Shown here: one piece after another, positions 28,591-37,146 of the stretch
Position numbering within the stretch: the first letter of the stretch is position 1
Layout: each line of letters starts with the position of its first letter
Source: Pseudomonas fluorescens
Lineage (GTDB): Bacteria; Pseudomonadota; Gammaproteobacteria; Pseudomonadales; Pseudomonadaceae
Assembly (NCBI RefSeq): GCF_902498065.1
Contig: NZ_CABVIR010000004.1
Coordinates: 124,001 to 188,000, forward strand
DNA: 64,000 bases
Direction: 5' to 3'
The notes under the pieces: model-generated
The model's database searches: none
The model's input: the letters and a program-made list of their open reading frames with translations, nothing else
What the model was told of the DNA's origin: nothing
Translations under genes and position numbers: made by a program

Positions 28591-29250
28591 ATGTCAGAAA
28601 TGTCTCCATTAGTTAAGCGATCCCTGGTCGATCAAGCCTTGGACCAGTTGCGTTTGCGCATCACCGAAGGCGTCTGGACCGTCGGCCAACGCCTGCCCAC
28701 CGAGCCGGAGCTGTCGGCAGAACTGGGCATCAGCCGCAACACCGTGCGTGAAGCCATGCGCGTGTTGGCGTTTTCCGGTTTGATCGAAATCCGCCAGGGT
28801 GACGGCAGTTACCTGCGGGCGGTGATCGATCCGCTGGACACCCTGAAAGCGCTGTCGCGCTGCTCCCTCGAACAGGCGCGGGAAACACGGCACATCCTTG
28901 AAGTCGAGGCCATCGGCCTTGCCGCGATCCGCAGGACCGACGAAGACCTCATCGAATTACGCCAGGCACTCAACATCAGCGGCGATCACTACCACGGCGA
29001 TCTCGACAGCTACATCGCCTGCGATCTGGTGTTCCACCGTCGCCTGGTAGATGCCGCGCACAACCCTACCCTCAGCGAGCTGTATCGCTACTTCTCCAGC
29101 GTCGTCGGCGCACAACTGCGCCAGACCTTGAGCATCACGCCTCGTCGCCAGGCAGTGTTCGACCTGCATGTCGACCTGCTCGATGCCGTCGAACAACGCG
29201 ACCCGGAACGCGCCAAAGCCTTGTCGAGGCAGTTGATCAATGAACCTTGA
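28591..29250 (+). CDS. FadR-subfamily GntR transcriptional regulator
   Basis: A 219-residue regulator with an N-terminal winged helix (LRLRITEGVWTVGQRLPTEP, then LGISRNTVREAMRVLAFSGL and IEIRQGDGSYL) and a C-terminal all-helical FCD ligand domain containing the metal-site residues in CDLVFHRRLVDAAHN and VFDLHVDLLDAV. The ATG at 28591 is chosen; a TTG at 28570 in the same frame would place the start inside the candidate operator. It overlaps or abuts the exporter gene, so it most likely controls that transporter. The inducer is unknown. Confidence 0.88.
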   Translation: MSEMSPLVKRSLVDQALDQLRLRITEGVWTVGQRLPTEPELSAELGISRNTVREAMRVLAFSGLIEIRQGDGSYLRAVIDPLDTLKALSRCSLEQARETRHILEVEAIGLAAIRRTDEDLIELRQALNISGDHYHGDLDSYIACDLVFHRRLVDAAHNPTLSELYRYFSSVVGAQLRQTLSITPRRQAVFDLHVDLLDAVEQRDPERAKALSRQLINEP

Positions 29251-30547
29251 AACCGAGAACGCCATGTCCAGCCGCAACAGCCACATCAACGAAGCCAAAC
29301 GCACGGCGGAGCTTGAAGAGCTGCTGATCGACGCCGAGGCCGATGACGAAGCGGTCCAGCAAAGTCACCCGATCCTGCGCCGCCCGTGGTTATTGTTACT
29401 GGGCCTGATTCTGGTGGCGCTGAACCTGCGTCCGGCGCTGTCGAGCATGGCGCCGATGCTCAGCGAGGTCTCGAAAAGCCTCGGCCTGTCGGCGGCGCAG
29501 GCCGGTTTGCTGACGACCTTGCCGGTGCTGTGCCTCGGCCTGTTTGCGCCGTTGGCGCCAATTCTGGCGCGACGTTTCGGCGCGGAACGCGTGGTGTTGG
29601 GCATTCTGCTGACGTTGGCCGGGGGGATCATTCTGCGCAGTTCGTTCGGTGAAATCGGCCTGTTTGCCGGCAGCGTGTTGGCCGGCGCGAGTATCGGCGT
29701 GATCGGCGTTCTGTTGCCTGGCATCGTCAAACGCGACTTCGCCAAGCACGCCGGGACCATGACCGGCGTCTACACCATGGCGTTGTGTCTGGGCGCGGCC
29801 ATGGCAGCAGGCGCGACCGTGCCATTGAGCGAGCACTTCGACAAAAGCTGGGCGCTGGGCCTCGGCTTCTGGGTGATTCCTGCGCTGGCAGCGGCGATTT
29901 TCTGGTTGCCGCAAGTCGGGCAGAAACACGGCGCGCACAACGTGGCCTACCGGGTGCGCGGTTTGTTGCGTGACCCGTTGGCGTGGCAAGTGACCTTGTA
30001 CATGGGCCTGCAATCCTCCCTGGCCTACATTGTGTTCGGCTGGTTGCCATCGATCCTGATCGGTCGCGGCCTGACGCCGACCCAGGCCGGCCTGGTGCTG
30101 TCGGGTTCGGTGCTCATTCAACTCGCCAGTTCATTGGCCGCTCCATGGCTGGCCACGCGCGGCAAGGATCAGCGCCTGGCAATCGTGATCGTCATGGCGC
30201 TGACCCTCGGCGGTCTGTTCGGTTGCCTCTACGCGCCGATCGAAGGCCTGTGGGGCTGGGCGATTCTGCTCGGTCTGGGGCAGGGCGGTACGTTCAGCCT
30301 GGCGTTGACCCTGATCGTGTTGCGCTCGCGGGACTCGCACGTGGCGGCCAACCTGTCGAGCATGGCCCAGGGTTTCGGTTACACCCTGGCGTCCATGGGG
30401 CCGTTCGCGGTGGGCATCGTGCACGACTGGACCGGCGGCTGGAACGCCATAGGCTGGATCTTCGGCGTGATTGGCCTCGGCGCCATCCTTGCCGGCCTCG
30501 GTGCCGGGCGTTCGTTGTACGTGCAGGTGGTCAGCGAAAAGGTCTGA
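29240..30547 (+). CDS. Major facilitator transporter, CynX/NimT type
   Basis: A 12-helix inner-membrane transporter of about 435 residues. The hydrophilic N-terminus (about 45 residues) is followed by LLLLGLILVALNLRPALSSM, the signature of the CynX/NimT branch, and later by the helix-pair PLAPILARRFGAERVVLG. This branch includes exporters and importers of cyanate, nitroimidazole and sugars; no substrate can be named. The ATG at 29240 overlaps the regulator stop and has GAGG ten bases upstream; the ATG at 29264 is the alternative. The stop at 30547 directly abuts the stop of the convergent fimbrial subunit. Confidence 0.87.
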   Translation: MNLETENAMSSRNSHINEAKRTAELEELLIDAEADDEAVQQSHPILRRPWLLLLGLILVALNLRPALSSMAPMLSEVSKSLGLSAAQAGLLTTLPVLCLGLFAPLAPILARRFGAERVVLGILLTLAGGIILRSSFGEIGLFAGSVLAGASIGVIGVLLPGIVKRDFAKHAGTMTGVYTMALCLGAAMAAGATVPLSEHFDKSWALGLGFWVIPALAAAIFWLPQVGQKHGAHNVAYRVRGLLRDPLAWQVTLYMGLQSSLAYIVFGWLPSILIGRGLTPTQAGLVLSGSVLIQLASSLAAPWLATRGKDQRLAIVIVMALTLGGLFGCLYAPIEGLWGWAILLGLGQGGTFSLALTLIVLRSRDSHVAANLSSMAQGFGYTLASMGPFAVGIVHDWTGGWNAIGWIFGVIGLGAILAGLGAGRSLYVQVVSEKV

Positions 30548-31198
30548 CTACAGGTAAACAACGTCCAGGGTCGCCGAGCCGTCGAGCTGCACCTCGGTGC
30601 TCAGGTCCAGTTCGGAGGTGGGCGCGATGATGGTTTCGACGATCACTCGACTTGTGAGGTTTTGAATGGCAATCGGGCCGACACTGCTGCCGGCCACGTC
30701 GGTAAACCCCAGGTAGCTTTTGGCACCGATCGGAATGGGACGACTGTTCGATGAACTCCAGGCCACGCCGCCGGTGGTGGAGTCGGTTCGATAAACCTGC
30801 GTCAGGTCGTCCACCACGGTGCTGGCCGGATCGAAGTTCAGCGAATACAAGCCGATTTTATTTTGGCTGTGATCGTGGTTAAGACCGTAGTAAATCTCGC
30901 TGTTGACGATGGCCGAGCCGTCGCGGTTGTCGCGCATCAACAGGGCAAAACGCGCGGGCGCATTGCACTGAATGTTGAGGTCGAGCGTCTGGTCGCGCAG
31001 TCGCGTGCGTTTGTCGACGCTGAGGTCCTGCCGGGAGATTTTTCCGTAGTCGACGAGGCCGTTGTTGGACAGTATCGGGGTGCAGGCGAGGGGGGTGATG
31101 GTGCCTTTGACGCTCAGGTCAACGGTGGACGCCGCCCAGGTGTGTTGGGTGGCGCTGATGACCAGGGTTGTCGCAAGTACGGCAAAGTAGTGCTTCAT
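30548..31198 (-). CDS. DUF1120 fimbrial subunit (last gene of the cluster)
   Basis: A 216-residue secreted protein with signal peptide MKHYFAVLATTLVISATQHT and the DUF1120 pattern shared by all subunits here: a strand motif DLSVKGTITPLACTPIL, then GLVDYGKISRQDL, then LDLNIQCNAPARFALLMRDN with the second cysteine, and a C-terminal strand SATLDVVYL ending on a tyrosine-hydrophobic pair, as expected for chaperone-usher subunits. It is most like the C-terminal domain of the double-domain protein at 33408-34550 (shared SSTVDDLTQVYRTDSTTGG-type region). Structural subunit of a fimbria; its exact place is unknown. Confidence 0.85.
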   Translation of the reverse strand: MKHYFAVLATTLVISATQHTWAASTVDLSVKGTITPLACTPILSNNGLVDYGKISRQDLSVDKRTRLRDQTLDLNIQCNAPARFALLMRDNRDGSAIVNSEIYYGLNHDHSQNKIGLYSLNFDPASTVVDDLTQVYRTDSTTGGVAWSSSNSRPIPIGAKSYLGFTDVAGSSVGPIAIQNLTSRVIVETIIAPTSELDLSTEVQLDGSATLDVVYL

Positions 31199-31306
31199 TT
31201 GTGAATGTCCATTTCGTGGAATTTGTTCAGCCTGTGTCAGGCCCCGGTTGGCGTTGAACCGGTCTTTTTTACCGAAACCGGCATTCGACCGGCTCAGTGC
31301 GTTGAC

Positions 31307-31927
31307 TCAGGGGAGGTACTTGATTTCAAGCGTCATGGAGCCATCGATGGGCACTTCGTCGTTCAGGGTCAGGCTGTCGGCGCGAGCAATGTAGGTATTG
31401 ATCCACAGAAGCATTGCGAGATCCTTTACTGCAATGGGTGTGGTGTTGCCGATAATGCTTGTTGCCAGAAGCTCATTCGAATTGATGGTGGTGGCGCGGG
31501 TCCAGCTTTCTCCGCCATCCGTCGATCGAATGGCGGCCGCATTCAGACCGTCAGCTTGCAGGTTGGCGATATATGGCCAGAAGTAGCCAAGCTTTTCATT
31601 CGCGGGGGTCAGTCCCACGCCAAAAAAAAGAGGGGAAGCTATGTTCGTATCGGGTCTATTGTCGATGGACTTCACGGCGAACAGGACCGGTGCATCGCAG
31701 TTCACGTTGAACGCCATGTAGTGGTTGCCTACTTCCGTGTTTGCGATTGGATTGAGGTTCTTTACAGGGACTTTGCCGATGTCGATGTTGCCGCCGTCGG
31801 CCAGTGTCGGCGTGCACGCGTTCGGGGTGATGTGGCCTGTGACTGTCAGGTCTGTCGACGAGGCGAAGGTGAGTGGTGAAGTCAGGACGATGAACGCCAT
31901 CGTCAGCGCGTGTGGAATCTTTTTCAT
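31307..31927 (-). CDS. DUF1120 fimbrial subunit
   Basis: A 206-residue secreted subunit. The signal peptide (MKKIPHALTMAFIVLTSPLT) is nearly identical to that of the next upstream gene at 32007-32624, whereas the mature part differs strongly. DUF1120 pattern: TDLTVTGHITPNACTPTL, GGNIDIGKVPVKNL, then MAFNVNCDAPVLFAVKSIDN and the terminal strand SMTLEIKYLP. The usual VDYG motif is IDIG here. It lies next to a 315-base repeat that joins it to its neighbour, showing recent duplication or gene conversion. Confidence 0.85.
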   Translation of the reverse strand: MKKIPHALTMAFIVLTSPLTFASSTDLTVTGHITPNACTPTLADGGNIDIGKVPVKNLNPIANTEVGNHYMAFNVNCDAPVLFAVKSIDNRPDTNIASPLFFGVGLTPANEKLGYFWPYIANLQADGLNAAAIRSTDGGESWTRATTINSNELLATSIIGNTTPIAVKDLAMLLWINTYIARADSLTLNDEVPIDGSMTLEIKYLP

Positions 31928-32153
31928 GGGACAGGTTTCGCTGTGTGGGGGGAGCGGAATCCGTCCTTGCCCGAAGCAGGACCTCGGGCAAGGTCGGGCT
32001 ACGGGGTTATGGGTAGACGATGGAAATGGTGGCCGAGCCGTCCAGAGCGACTTCGTTGGTCAGGTCCAGTGAGTCGGCGCGGGCGATTTCGGTCCAGATC
32101 CTAAGGTCTGTCTGCAGATCCTTGATGGCAATCGGCGTGGTCGGGCCCCCTAC
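31838..32153. repeat. Direct repeat copy A in the fimbrial cluster (about 315 bases)
   Basis: This stretch (5' end of the 31307-31927 gene, the spacer and the 3' end of the 32007-32624 gene) is nearly identical to 32535-32849. The spacer carries a perfect ten-base hairpin: CCTTGCCCGA at 31965-31974 pairs with TCGGGCAAGG at 31984-31993. It reads as the footprint of a tandem duplication or gene conversion with a unit of about 695 bases. Confidence 0.85.
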
Positions 32154-32624
32154 AGCGCCGAATGCCGAGAGTTGTGATGCGTTCAGAGAAGAATATGCGA
32201 ACCAAGTATTGCCATTGTTAGCGGACATCAATGGCTGTACGGCAACACCATCTGCCACTGGTGTAATCAGTCGCAGTAAATACCCACCAAGCTTTTGATC
32301 GACATTGATAAAGCCCAGGCCGAAATCGGTGTCACCACCAATCGTGCCGGACCTGTTATCGGTCGGTAACAGCCTGAACGGGATCGCTGCGTCACAGTTC
32401 ACGGTGAGCTGCAATGTCTGCGTAGGCAGTGTCGTGGCTTTGTCCTGATTCAAGTCTTTGGCAGAAATCTTGCCATAATCGACAATCCCGCCACCGGAAA
32501 GCGACGGCGTACACGACGACGGCGTGATAACGCCTGTGACTGTCAGGTCTGTCGACGAGGCGAAGGTGAGTGGTGAAGTCAGGACGATGATCGCCATCGT
32601 CAGCGCGTGTGGAATCTTTTTCAT
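32007..32624 (-). CDS. DUF1120 fimbrial subunit, mosaic
   Basis: A 205-residue secreted subunit. Its first 30 residues (MKKIPHALTMAIIVLTSPLT and onward) match the gene to its left. Its mature part and last 50 residues (TPIAIKDLQTDLRIWTEIAR, then DSLDLTNEV) match the gene to its right at 32702-33325. So it is a hybrid of two neighbours. DUF1120 features are intact: TVTGVITPSSCTPSL, GGGIVDYGKISAKDL and LQLTVNCDAAIPFRLLPTDN. The terminal strand is SATISIVYP. Probably expressed with its neighbours as a variant pilin. Confidence 0.85.
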   Translation of the reverse strand: MKKIPHALTMAIIVLTSPLTFASSTDLTVTGVITPSSCTPSLSGGGIVDYGKISAKDLNQDKATTLPTQTLQLTVNCDAAIPFRLLPTDNRSGTIGGDTDFGLGFINVDQKLGGYLLRLITPVADGVAVQPLMSANNGNTWFAYSSLNASQLSAFGAVGGPTTPIAIKDLQTDLRIWTEIARADSLDLTNEVALDGSATISIVYP

Positions 32625-32849
32625 GGGACAGGTTTCGCTGTGTGGTGAGCGGAATCAGTCCTTGCCCGAAGCAGGACCTCGGGCAAGGTCGGGCTACGGT
32701 GTTATGGGTAGTCGATGGTGAGGGTGACCGAGCCGTCGAGCAGGACGTCGTTGGTCAGGTCCAGTGAGTCGGCGCGGGCGATTTCGGTCCAGATCCTAAG
32801 GTCTGTCTGCAGGTCCTTGATTGCAATTGGCGTTGTCGGGCCACCGAGC
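32535..32849. repeat. Direct repeat copy B in the fimbrial cluster (about 315 bases)
   Basis: Second copy of the repeat at 31838-32153, offset by about 695 bases. The spacer hairpin is conserved: CCTTGCCCGA at 32660-32669 and TCGGGCAAGG at 32679-32688. Copies differ by scattered substitutions and a two-base deletion in a G run. Confidence 0.85.
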
Positions 32850-33325
32850 GCACCAAACGCGGAGAGTTTTTCATTGGAGAAATAAACTTCATTCTTCCAC
32901 GTGTTGCCATTGTCTGGGGATCTCAATGGAGACACGGCAACGCCATCTCCTATCGGTGCCATAAACCGTACGTCGAAACTGCCGAGCTTCTGATCGACAT
33001 TGATATAGCCCAGGCCGAATTGATTGTTACCAGTACGCGTTCCGGATTTGTTATCGGTCGGAAGCAGCCTGAACGCGACGGGTGCGTCACAGTTCACGGC
33101 TAGCTGCAATGTTTCGAAAGGCAGGTTCGTGGGTTTGTCCTGATTCAAGTCTTTGGCTGAAAGCTTGCCATGATCGACGATCCCTCCACCGGAAAGCGTC
33201 GGCGTACACGCGTTCGGGGTAATAGCGCCTGTCACCGTCAAATCAGTGCTCGAAGCCGCCAGTGCATAAGGTGCAACGCCAATCAGCGCAGTGGCGGAGA
33301 GTGCTGCAAAGTACTTTTTAATCAT
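32702..33325 (-). CDS. DUF1120 fimbrial subunit
   Basis: A 207-residue secreted subunit with its own signal peptide (MIKKYFAALSATALIGVAPY, cleavage near ALA) and the DUF1120 pattern TDLTVTGAITPNACTPTL, GGGIVDHGKLSAKDL and LQLAVNCDAPVAFRLLPTDN. The mature protein is a close paralogue of the 32007-32624 product, with the same C-terminal region TPIAIKDLQTDLRIWTEIAR and terminal strand SVTLTIDYP. VDYG is replaced by VDHG. It follows the double-domain subunit by 82 bases. Confidence 0.85.
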   Translation of the reverse strand: MIKKYFAALSATALIGVAPYALAASSTDLTVTGAITPNACTPTLSGGGIVDHGKLSAKDLNQDKPTNLPFETLQLAVNCDAPVAFRLLPTDNKSGTRTGNNQFGLGYINVDQKLGSFDVRFMAPIGDGVAVSPLRSPDNGNTWKNEVYFSNEKLSAFGALGGPTTPIAIKDLQTDLRIWTEIARADSLDLTNDVLLDGSVTLTIDYP

Positions 33326-33407
33326 TGTTTACTCACTTCTCAGGTTGTGCCCTGTCTGCCCCGAGACGCTCAAGTGCGCCCCGGATCCAGCAGGATCGGG
33401 TTGGGTG

Positions 33408-34550
33408 TTACAGGTAAATAATCTCGATCGTTCCCGCGCCATCGAGATTGATGGCGCTGCTCAGGTCCAGGCTGTGGGTGGGGGCGATGACGGCGTCGAC
33501 GGTCACCGTGGTGCTGAGGTTCTGGATCAGCACCGGGCCGGCGCCGCTGCCGGCGTTGTCGGTGAACGCCAGGTAACGGCTTTTGCCGATGGCGATCGGG
33601 TTGGCGCTGCCGTTGCTCCAGGCCGTGCCGGCGGTGCTGGAGTCGGTTCGGTAGAGGCGGGCGAAGCCGTCGGCATTGGCGGTGGCCGGGTCCACGCGCA
33701 GTGAAAAACGGCCAATCCTGTTGCCGCGGCTGTCCTTGCCCAGGCCGTAGTCAATCTCGCTGTCGAGCGTCGCCGAACCCGAGCGGTTGTCATGCATGAC
33801 CAAGGCGAAGGACGCCGGCGCGTCGCAGCCGACCATCAGCGACAACGACCTGGGCGGCAGACGTGTGTCCTTGTCTGCATGCAGGTCTTTTCTCGACAGG
33901 GTGCCGAAGTCGACCACGCCGCCGTTGGACAGCACCGGCTCGCAGGCCGCCGGAGCGAAGCGGGCGCGCAGGGTCGCCTCGCGGGTGCGTCCGGCGCCAA
34001 CTGCATCGAACACCCCGAAGGCTTCCCAGGTCACCGCGTCACGCACTTGCATGCCTTGCTCTTGAACCCAGGCCGTCAGCTCAAGCTGCGCCGAGAAACT
34101 GCGCCCCTGCACCGGCACGCCGGCCTGCACCGGGACGACCCCGTGCTTCGGTCGCCAGATCAGGTTCGGGGCCGTTTCGGCGGGCGGCTGCCCGACCCCG
34201 GCAATCAACCCGATATCGACCGCTTGGCCATCGAGCACGGCATCGCGAATACGCATCTGATAGCTGCCGCGTTCGGCAAAGTGAAAGCGTTCAGCGGTCG
34301 CGGCCATCGCCCGGTAGAACAGGCTCATGTCGATGGGCTGCGAACAGTTCAAGGTCAGGCTGAGCTGGCGCTCACCGAGGTTGCGCTCCGGTGCGGCATC
34401 GGGCCGTATCGCCCGGTTCATCAGCCCGTAATCGAGCACCGGCTGGCTCAGGTTGAACTGGCAGTCGTCGGTGGACGCCGAGGCCAGTGGCGTGAATCCG
34501 CTCAGTGCCAGCGGCGCGAGGGTCAACAGCAGATAGCGCGACAGGTTCAT
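33408..34550 (-). CDS. Double-domain DUF1120 subunit, candidate tip adhesin
   Basis: A 380-residue secreted protein, almost twice the size of the other subunits. The signal peptide is MNLSRYLLLTLAPLALSGFT. The N-terminal half (about 27-200) carries a diverged version of the fold (PVLDYGLMNRA, then LSLTLNCSQPIDMSLFYRAM). The C-terminal half (about 205-380) is an ordinary DUF1120 pilin domain (AACEPVLSNGGVVDFGTLSR, LSLMVGCDAPASFALVMHDN) ending in TIEIIYL. Two-domain subunits encoded directly after the usher, here with a 10-base gap, are usually tip adhesins: N-terminal binding domain plus C-terminal pilin domain. The receptor is unknown. Confidence 0.8.
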   Translation of the reverse strand: MNLSRYLLLTLAPLALSGFTPLASASTDDCQFNLSQPVLDYGLMNRAIRPDAAPERNLGERQLSLTLNCSQPIDMSLFYRAMAATAERFHFAERGSYQMRIRDAVLDGQAVDIGLIAGVGQPPAETAPNLIWRPKHGVVPVQAGVPVQGRSFSAQLELTAWVQEQGMQVRDAVTWEAFGVFDAVGAGRTREATLRARFAPAACEPVLSNGGVVDFGTLSRKDLHADKDTRLPPRSLSLMVGCDAPASFALVMHDNRSGSATLDSEIDYGLGKDSRGNRIGRFSLRVDPATANADGFARLYRTDSSTAGTAWSNGSANPIAIGKSRYLAFTDNAGSGAGPVLIQNLSTTVTVDAVIAPTHSLDLSSAINLDGAGTIEIIYL

Positions 34551-34560
34551 GAAGTCATCC

Positions 34561-37038
34561 TCAAAGGGCTCGGCACTTGGCGGGGGCGGTTTCGTAGTAC
34601 GCGTTGGTGTCGGCGTCGGCGGGCAGTTCGAAGCGCAGTTCGCAGCGCTCCAGCCCCGGCGCGCTGATCCATAACGCGCGGCGGTCGAGGACGTTGGGCA
34701 AAAACACCAGGCCGCCGTCCTGCACCAGGGTCACGAACTCGCCATCTTCGGTGTTCACGGAGGCACCGCGTGGCAGGGGCGCGCCGTTGGCGGTGGTGGC
34801 CTTGAGCAAGGCACGACGGGTCATCGTCAGGCCGAATTCAACGGTGTCCACAGCACCGCGACCGGCCGAAATCACCGCCAGCCCGTTATGAATGTCGGCG
34901 TTGCGCGGCAGGGTTTTGGTGTCGACTTCCACCGGGCTGTTGCCGTAAGCCGTCACTTGCGGGATCACCGCCTGACCTTGCCAGTCGGTCCACACCGGAC
35001 CGCTGGGCGTCGACACTTTGATCGAACCCATGTCGCCCACCGACAGCAGCGCAAAGGTGTCGCTCACCGGGTACGGCGACAGCGTCACGCCGCCACCGTG
35101 CAACACTGCGCCGCCACGAGCGCTGGCCTGATAGCTGGAGCGCTCGGCATCGGCGCGGGTGTAATTGAGATCGAGCTGGGTGTAGCGCGGCAGCAGCGAA
35201 ACGCCGGCCGTGGACTGCACCTGTTTGTTGCGGGTGTCGTGTTCGACGCCGACCCGGTAACCCAGTTGATCGTTGACCCGTTCACTCAAGCCCACGCCGC
35301 TGCGGTATTCGCCGGCGGAACTGCGCACCCAGGTGCGCGCCCGGCGGTTCTCGCCCAGCGGAATGCTGAGGTTCAGGTAGACGCTGTCATCGTTGCGGTT
35401 CGAACCGCTGACCTGCCATTCGGCGGTCGCCGAGACGGATACGCCCGCGATGCTGGTGCCCCAGGACGCGAGGGCGCGGCTGCTGCTTTGGCCGTCGAAC
35501 GAGCTGGACCGGCTGACGCCGCTGCTGAAAGCGCCGAGCCATGGATGCGACCACGACAGGGCCGCGTTTTGCTGATCGCGGTAACGGGATTGGCTGTTGT
35601 CGGAGGTGTTGGCGAATACCGCATCTTCCAGCTCCCGGTAGCCCTGGGTTCGGTAAGAACTGCCGGCATTGAGCGCCCACTGCTCGTTCAACCGATGTGA
35701 GACGCTCAGGTCTGCCTGAAGCCCCTGACTGGCTTGCTTGCCGCTGGCGTCCGCGCCGGTCAGCGTGGCTTGCACCTGGGTCACGGGCGAGGGCAACAGG
35801 CCGACGCTGCCACCCGCCGCGCGATAGTCGGCGGCGCCGGTCAGGCCGGCACTGAGCAACACTTGCGGGGTGAGCGCACCGCTCCAGCCGCCGCTGATGA
35901 CCCAGGGATCGCCTCCCTGCGCGTCACCGACACTGCGCACCTGACCGACGCCCAGCGAATAACCGGGCGCGGGCAGGCTGATCCCCAACATTGCGGCCGG
36001 CACGGTAAAACTGCGCTCGCTGCCGTCGTCCTCTTTGATCGTGACTTCCACGTCGGAGCGCGTGTTGAGTCGGCGCACGTTGGTGAGTGCGAACGGCCCG
36101 GCCGGCACCACCGTGGAATGGATCAGCGAACCATTCTGGCGGACCTCGACCTGGGCCTGACTGTTGGCGATCCCTTCTATGACCGCGCCTTGCTCTTCGA
36201 CTTGCAGCGCCTGCTCGTTCAGCACTTGCACGCCGGTGATCTGCGCACCGGCGAGCACCGGGTTGTAGAGGTTGATCTGACCCGCTTGCAGCACCGCTTC
36301 GTGGCTGGCGAAAGTGCGCTGGGCGTAGGCCGCAATGTGCGTGGTGCGGGAAATGTCGTCCTGCCAGGTCTGCACCTGACGGCTGCGCACGATCCAGTCA
36401 CCGGCATTGAAGCCCAGTTCGGTGTTGGCCGAGGCGTAGCGGCTGGTGCTGTCGCCGGAACGGCTGTGCAAACCGGTGACGTCGTAGTTGATCAAACCGG
36501 CAATGCCGCCGGTTTGATAGCCGGAGAAATCCCGGGCCGTGGGGCGTATCGCGTCGGTGGGCACGATCAACGACAGGGCCAGGTTCGCCGGGTCCGGTTC
36601 GATGACGGTCTGCGGTGCGCTGCCCAGAAAATCGTGGCACGGGCCAGCGTCCAGCGTCAGCGCAGGCACCGTAAGGTTCGCCGCATCGAGCAGCGCGCGA
36701 TCGAAGCACAACGCCCCTTCGCGATTGAACGTGACGTCGACCCGGCCATGGCGCTGGCCGTTGACGGTGAGCGTGACCGGATGGCGGCCGGCCGTGAACT
36801 GCGGCGCCTGCATCAGCAACGTCGCCAGCGCCGGATCGATGCCGCGCTGCAGCAACGTGTCTTTGTCGAACGACGCCGGCAACGACGCCTCACCGTGGGC
36901 GTCGAGCATCATCAGCGCGTTGCTCAGCAGCAACGCCACCGTGGTTCGTCGCTGCCATGGATGAGGGCGAGCGCCGGCCCGAATAACGGGCACGGCTTCG
37001 CCATCACGGTAAATTGATACTGTGGTCATCGGGTTCAC
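34561..37038 (-). CDS. Fimbrial outer-membrane usher (FimD/PapC family)
   Basis: An 825-residue usher, the pore and assembly platform for the fimbria. The N-terminal domain follows a cytoplasmic lead of about 30 residues and an atypical signal region (TTVALLLSNALMMLDAHGEA). The plug and barrel follow (GGIAGLINYDVTGLHSRSGD and TELGFNAGDWIVRSRQ), then the C-terminal domains (RGAVDTVEFGLTMTRRALL, LPRGASV and GEFVTLVQDGGLVFLPNV) with the closing cysteine pair (LERCELRFELP, APAKCRAL). Start is GTG at 37038 or ATG at 37029; neither has a good ribosome-binding site. It lies 108 bases after the chaperone and 10 bases before the adhesin gene. Confidence 0.94.
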   Translation of the reverse strand: MNPMTTVSIYRDGEAVPVIRAGARPHPWQRRTTVALLLSNALMMLDAHGEASLPASFDKDTLLQRGIDPALATLLMQAPQFTAGRHPVTLTVNGQRHGRVDVTFNREGALCFDRALLDAANLTVPALTLDAGPCHDFLGSAPQTVIEPDPANLALSLIVPTDAIRPTARDFSGYQTGGIAGLINYDVTGLHSRSGDSTSRYASANTELGFNAGDWIVRSRQVQTWQDDISRTTHIAAYAQRTFASHEAVLQAGQINLYNPVLAGAQITGVQVLNEQALQVEEQGAVIEGIANSQAQVEVRQNGSLIHSTVVPAGPFALTNVRRLNTRSDVEVTIKEDDGSERSFTVPAAMLGISLPAPGYSLGVGQVRSVGDAQGGDPWVISGGWSGALTPQVLLSAGLTGAADYRAAGGSVGLLPSPVTQVQATLTGADASGKQASQGLQADLSVSHRLNEQWALNAGSSYRTQGYRELEDAVFANTSDNSQSRYRDQQNAALSWSHPWLGAFSSGVSRSSSFDGQSSSRALASWGTSIAGVSVSATAEWQVSGSNRNDDSVYLNLSIPLGENRRARTWVRSSAGEYRSGVGLSERVNDQLGYRVGVEHDTRNKQVQSTAGVSLLPRYTQLDLNYTRADAERSSYQASARGGAVLHGGGVTLSPYPVSDTFALLSVGDMGSIKVSTPSGPVWTDWQGQAVIPQVTAYGNSPVEVDTKTLPRNADIHNGLAVISAGRGAVDTVEFGLTMTRRALLKATTANGAPLPRGASVNTEDGEFVTLVQDGGLVFLPNVLDRRALWISAPGLERCELRFELPADADTNAYYETAPAKCRAL

Positions 37039-37146
37039 TTGGGTTATTGCGGCGTGCGTCTACCGGCACGCCTGTGGCAACGGCCAAGCGACCGTCGCCT
37101 TGAAACATGGGCGCTCATCGTTCCTTGATGACGCCGTCATAGGGAT

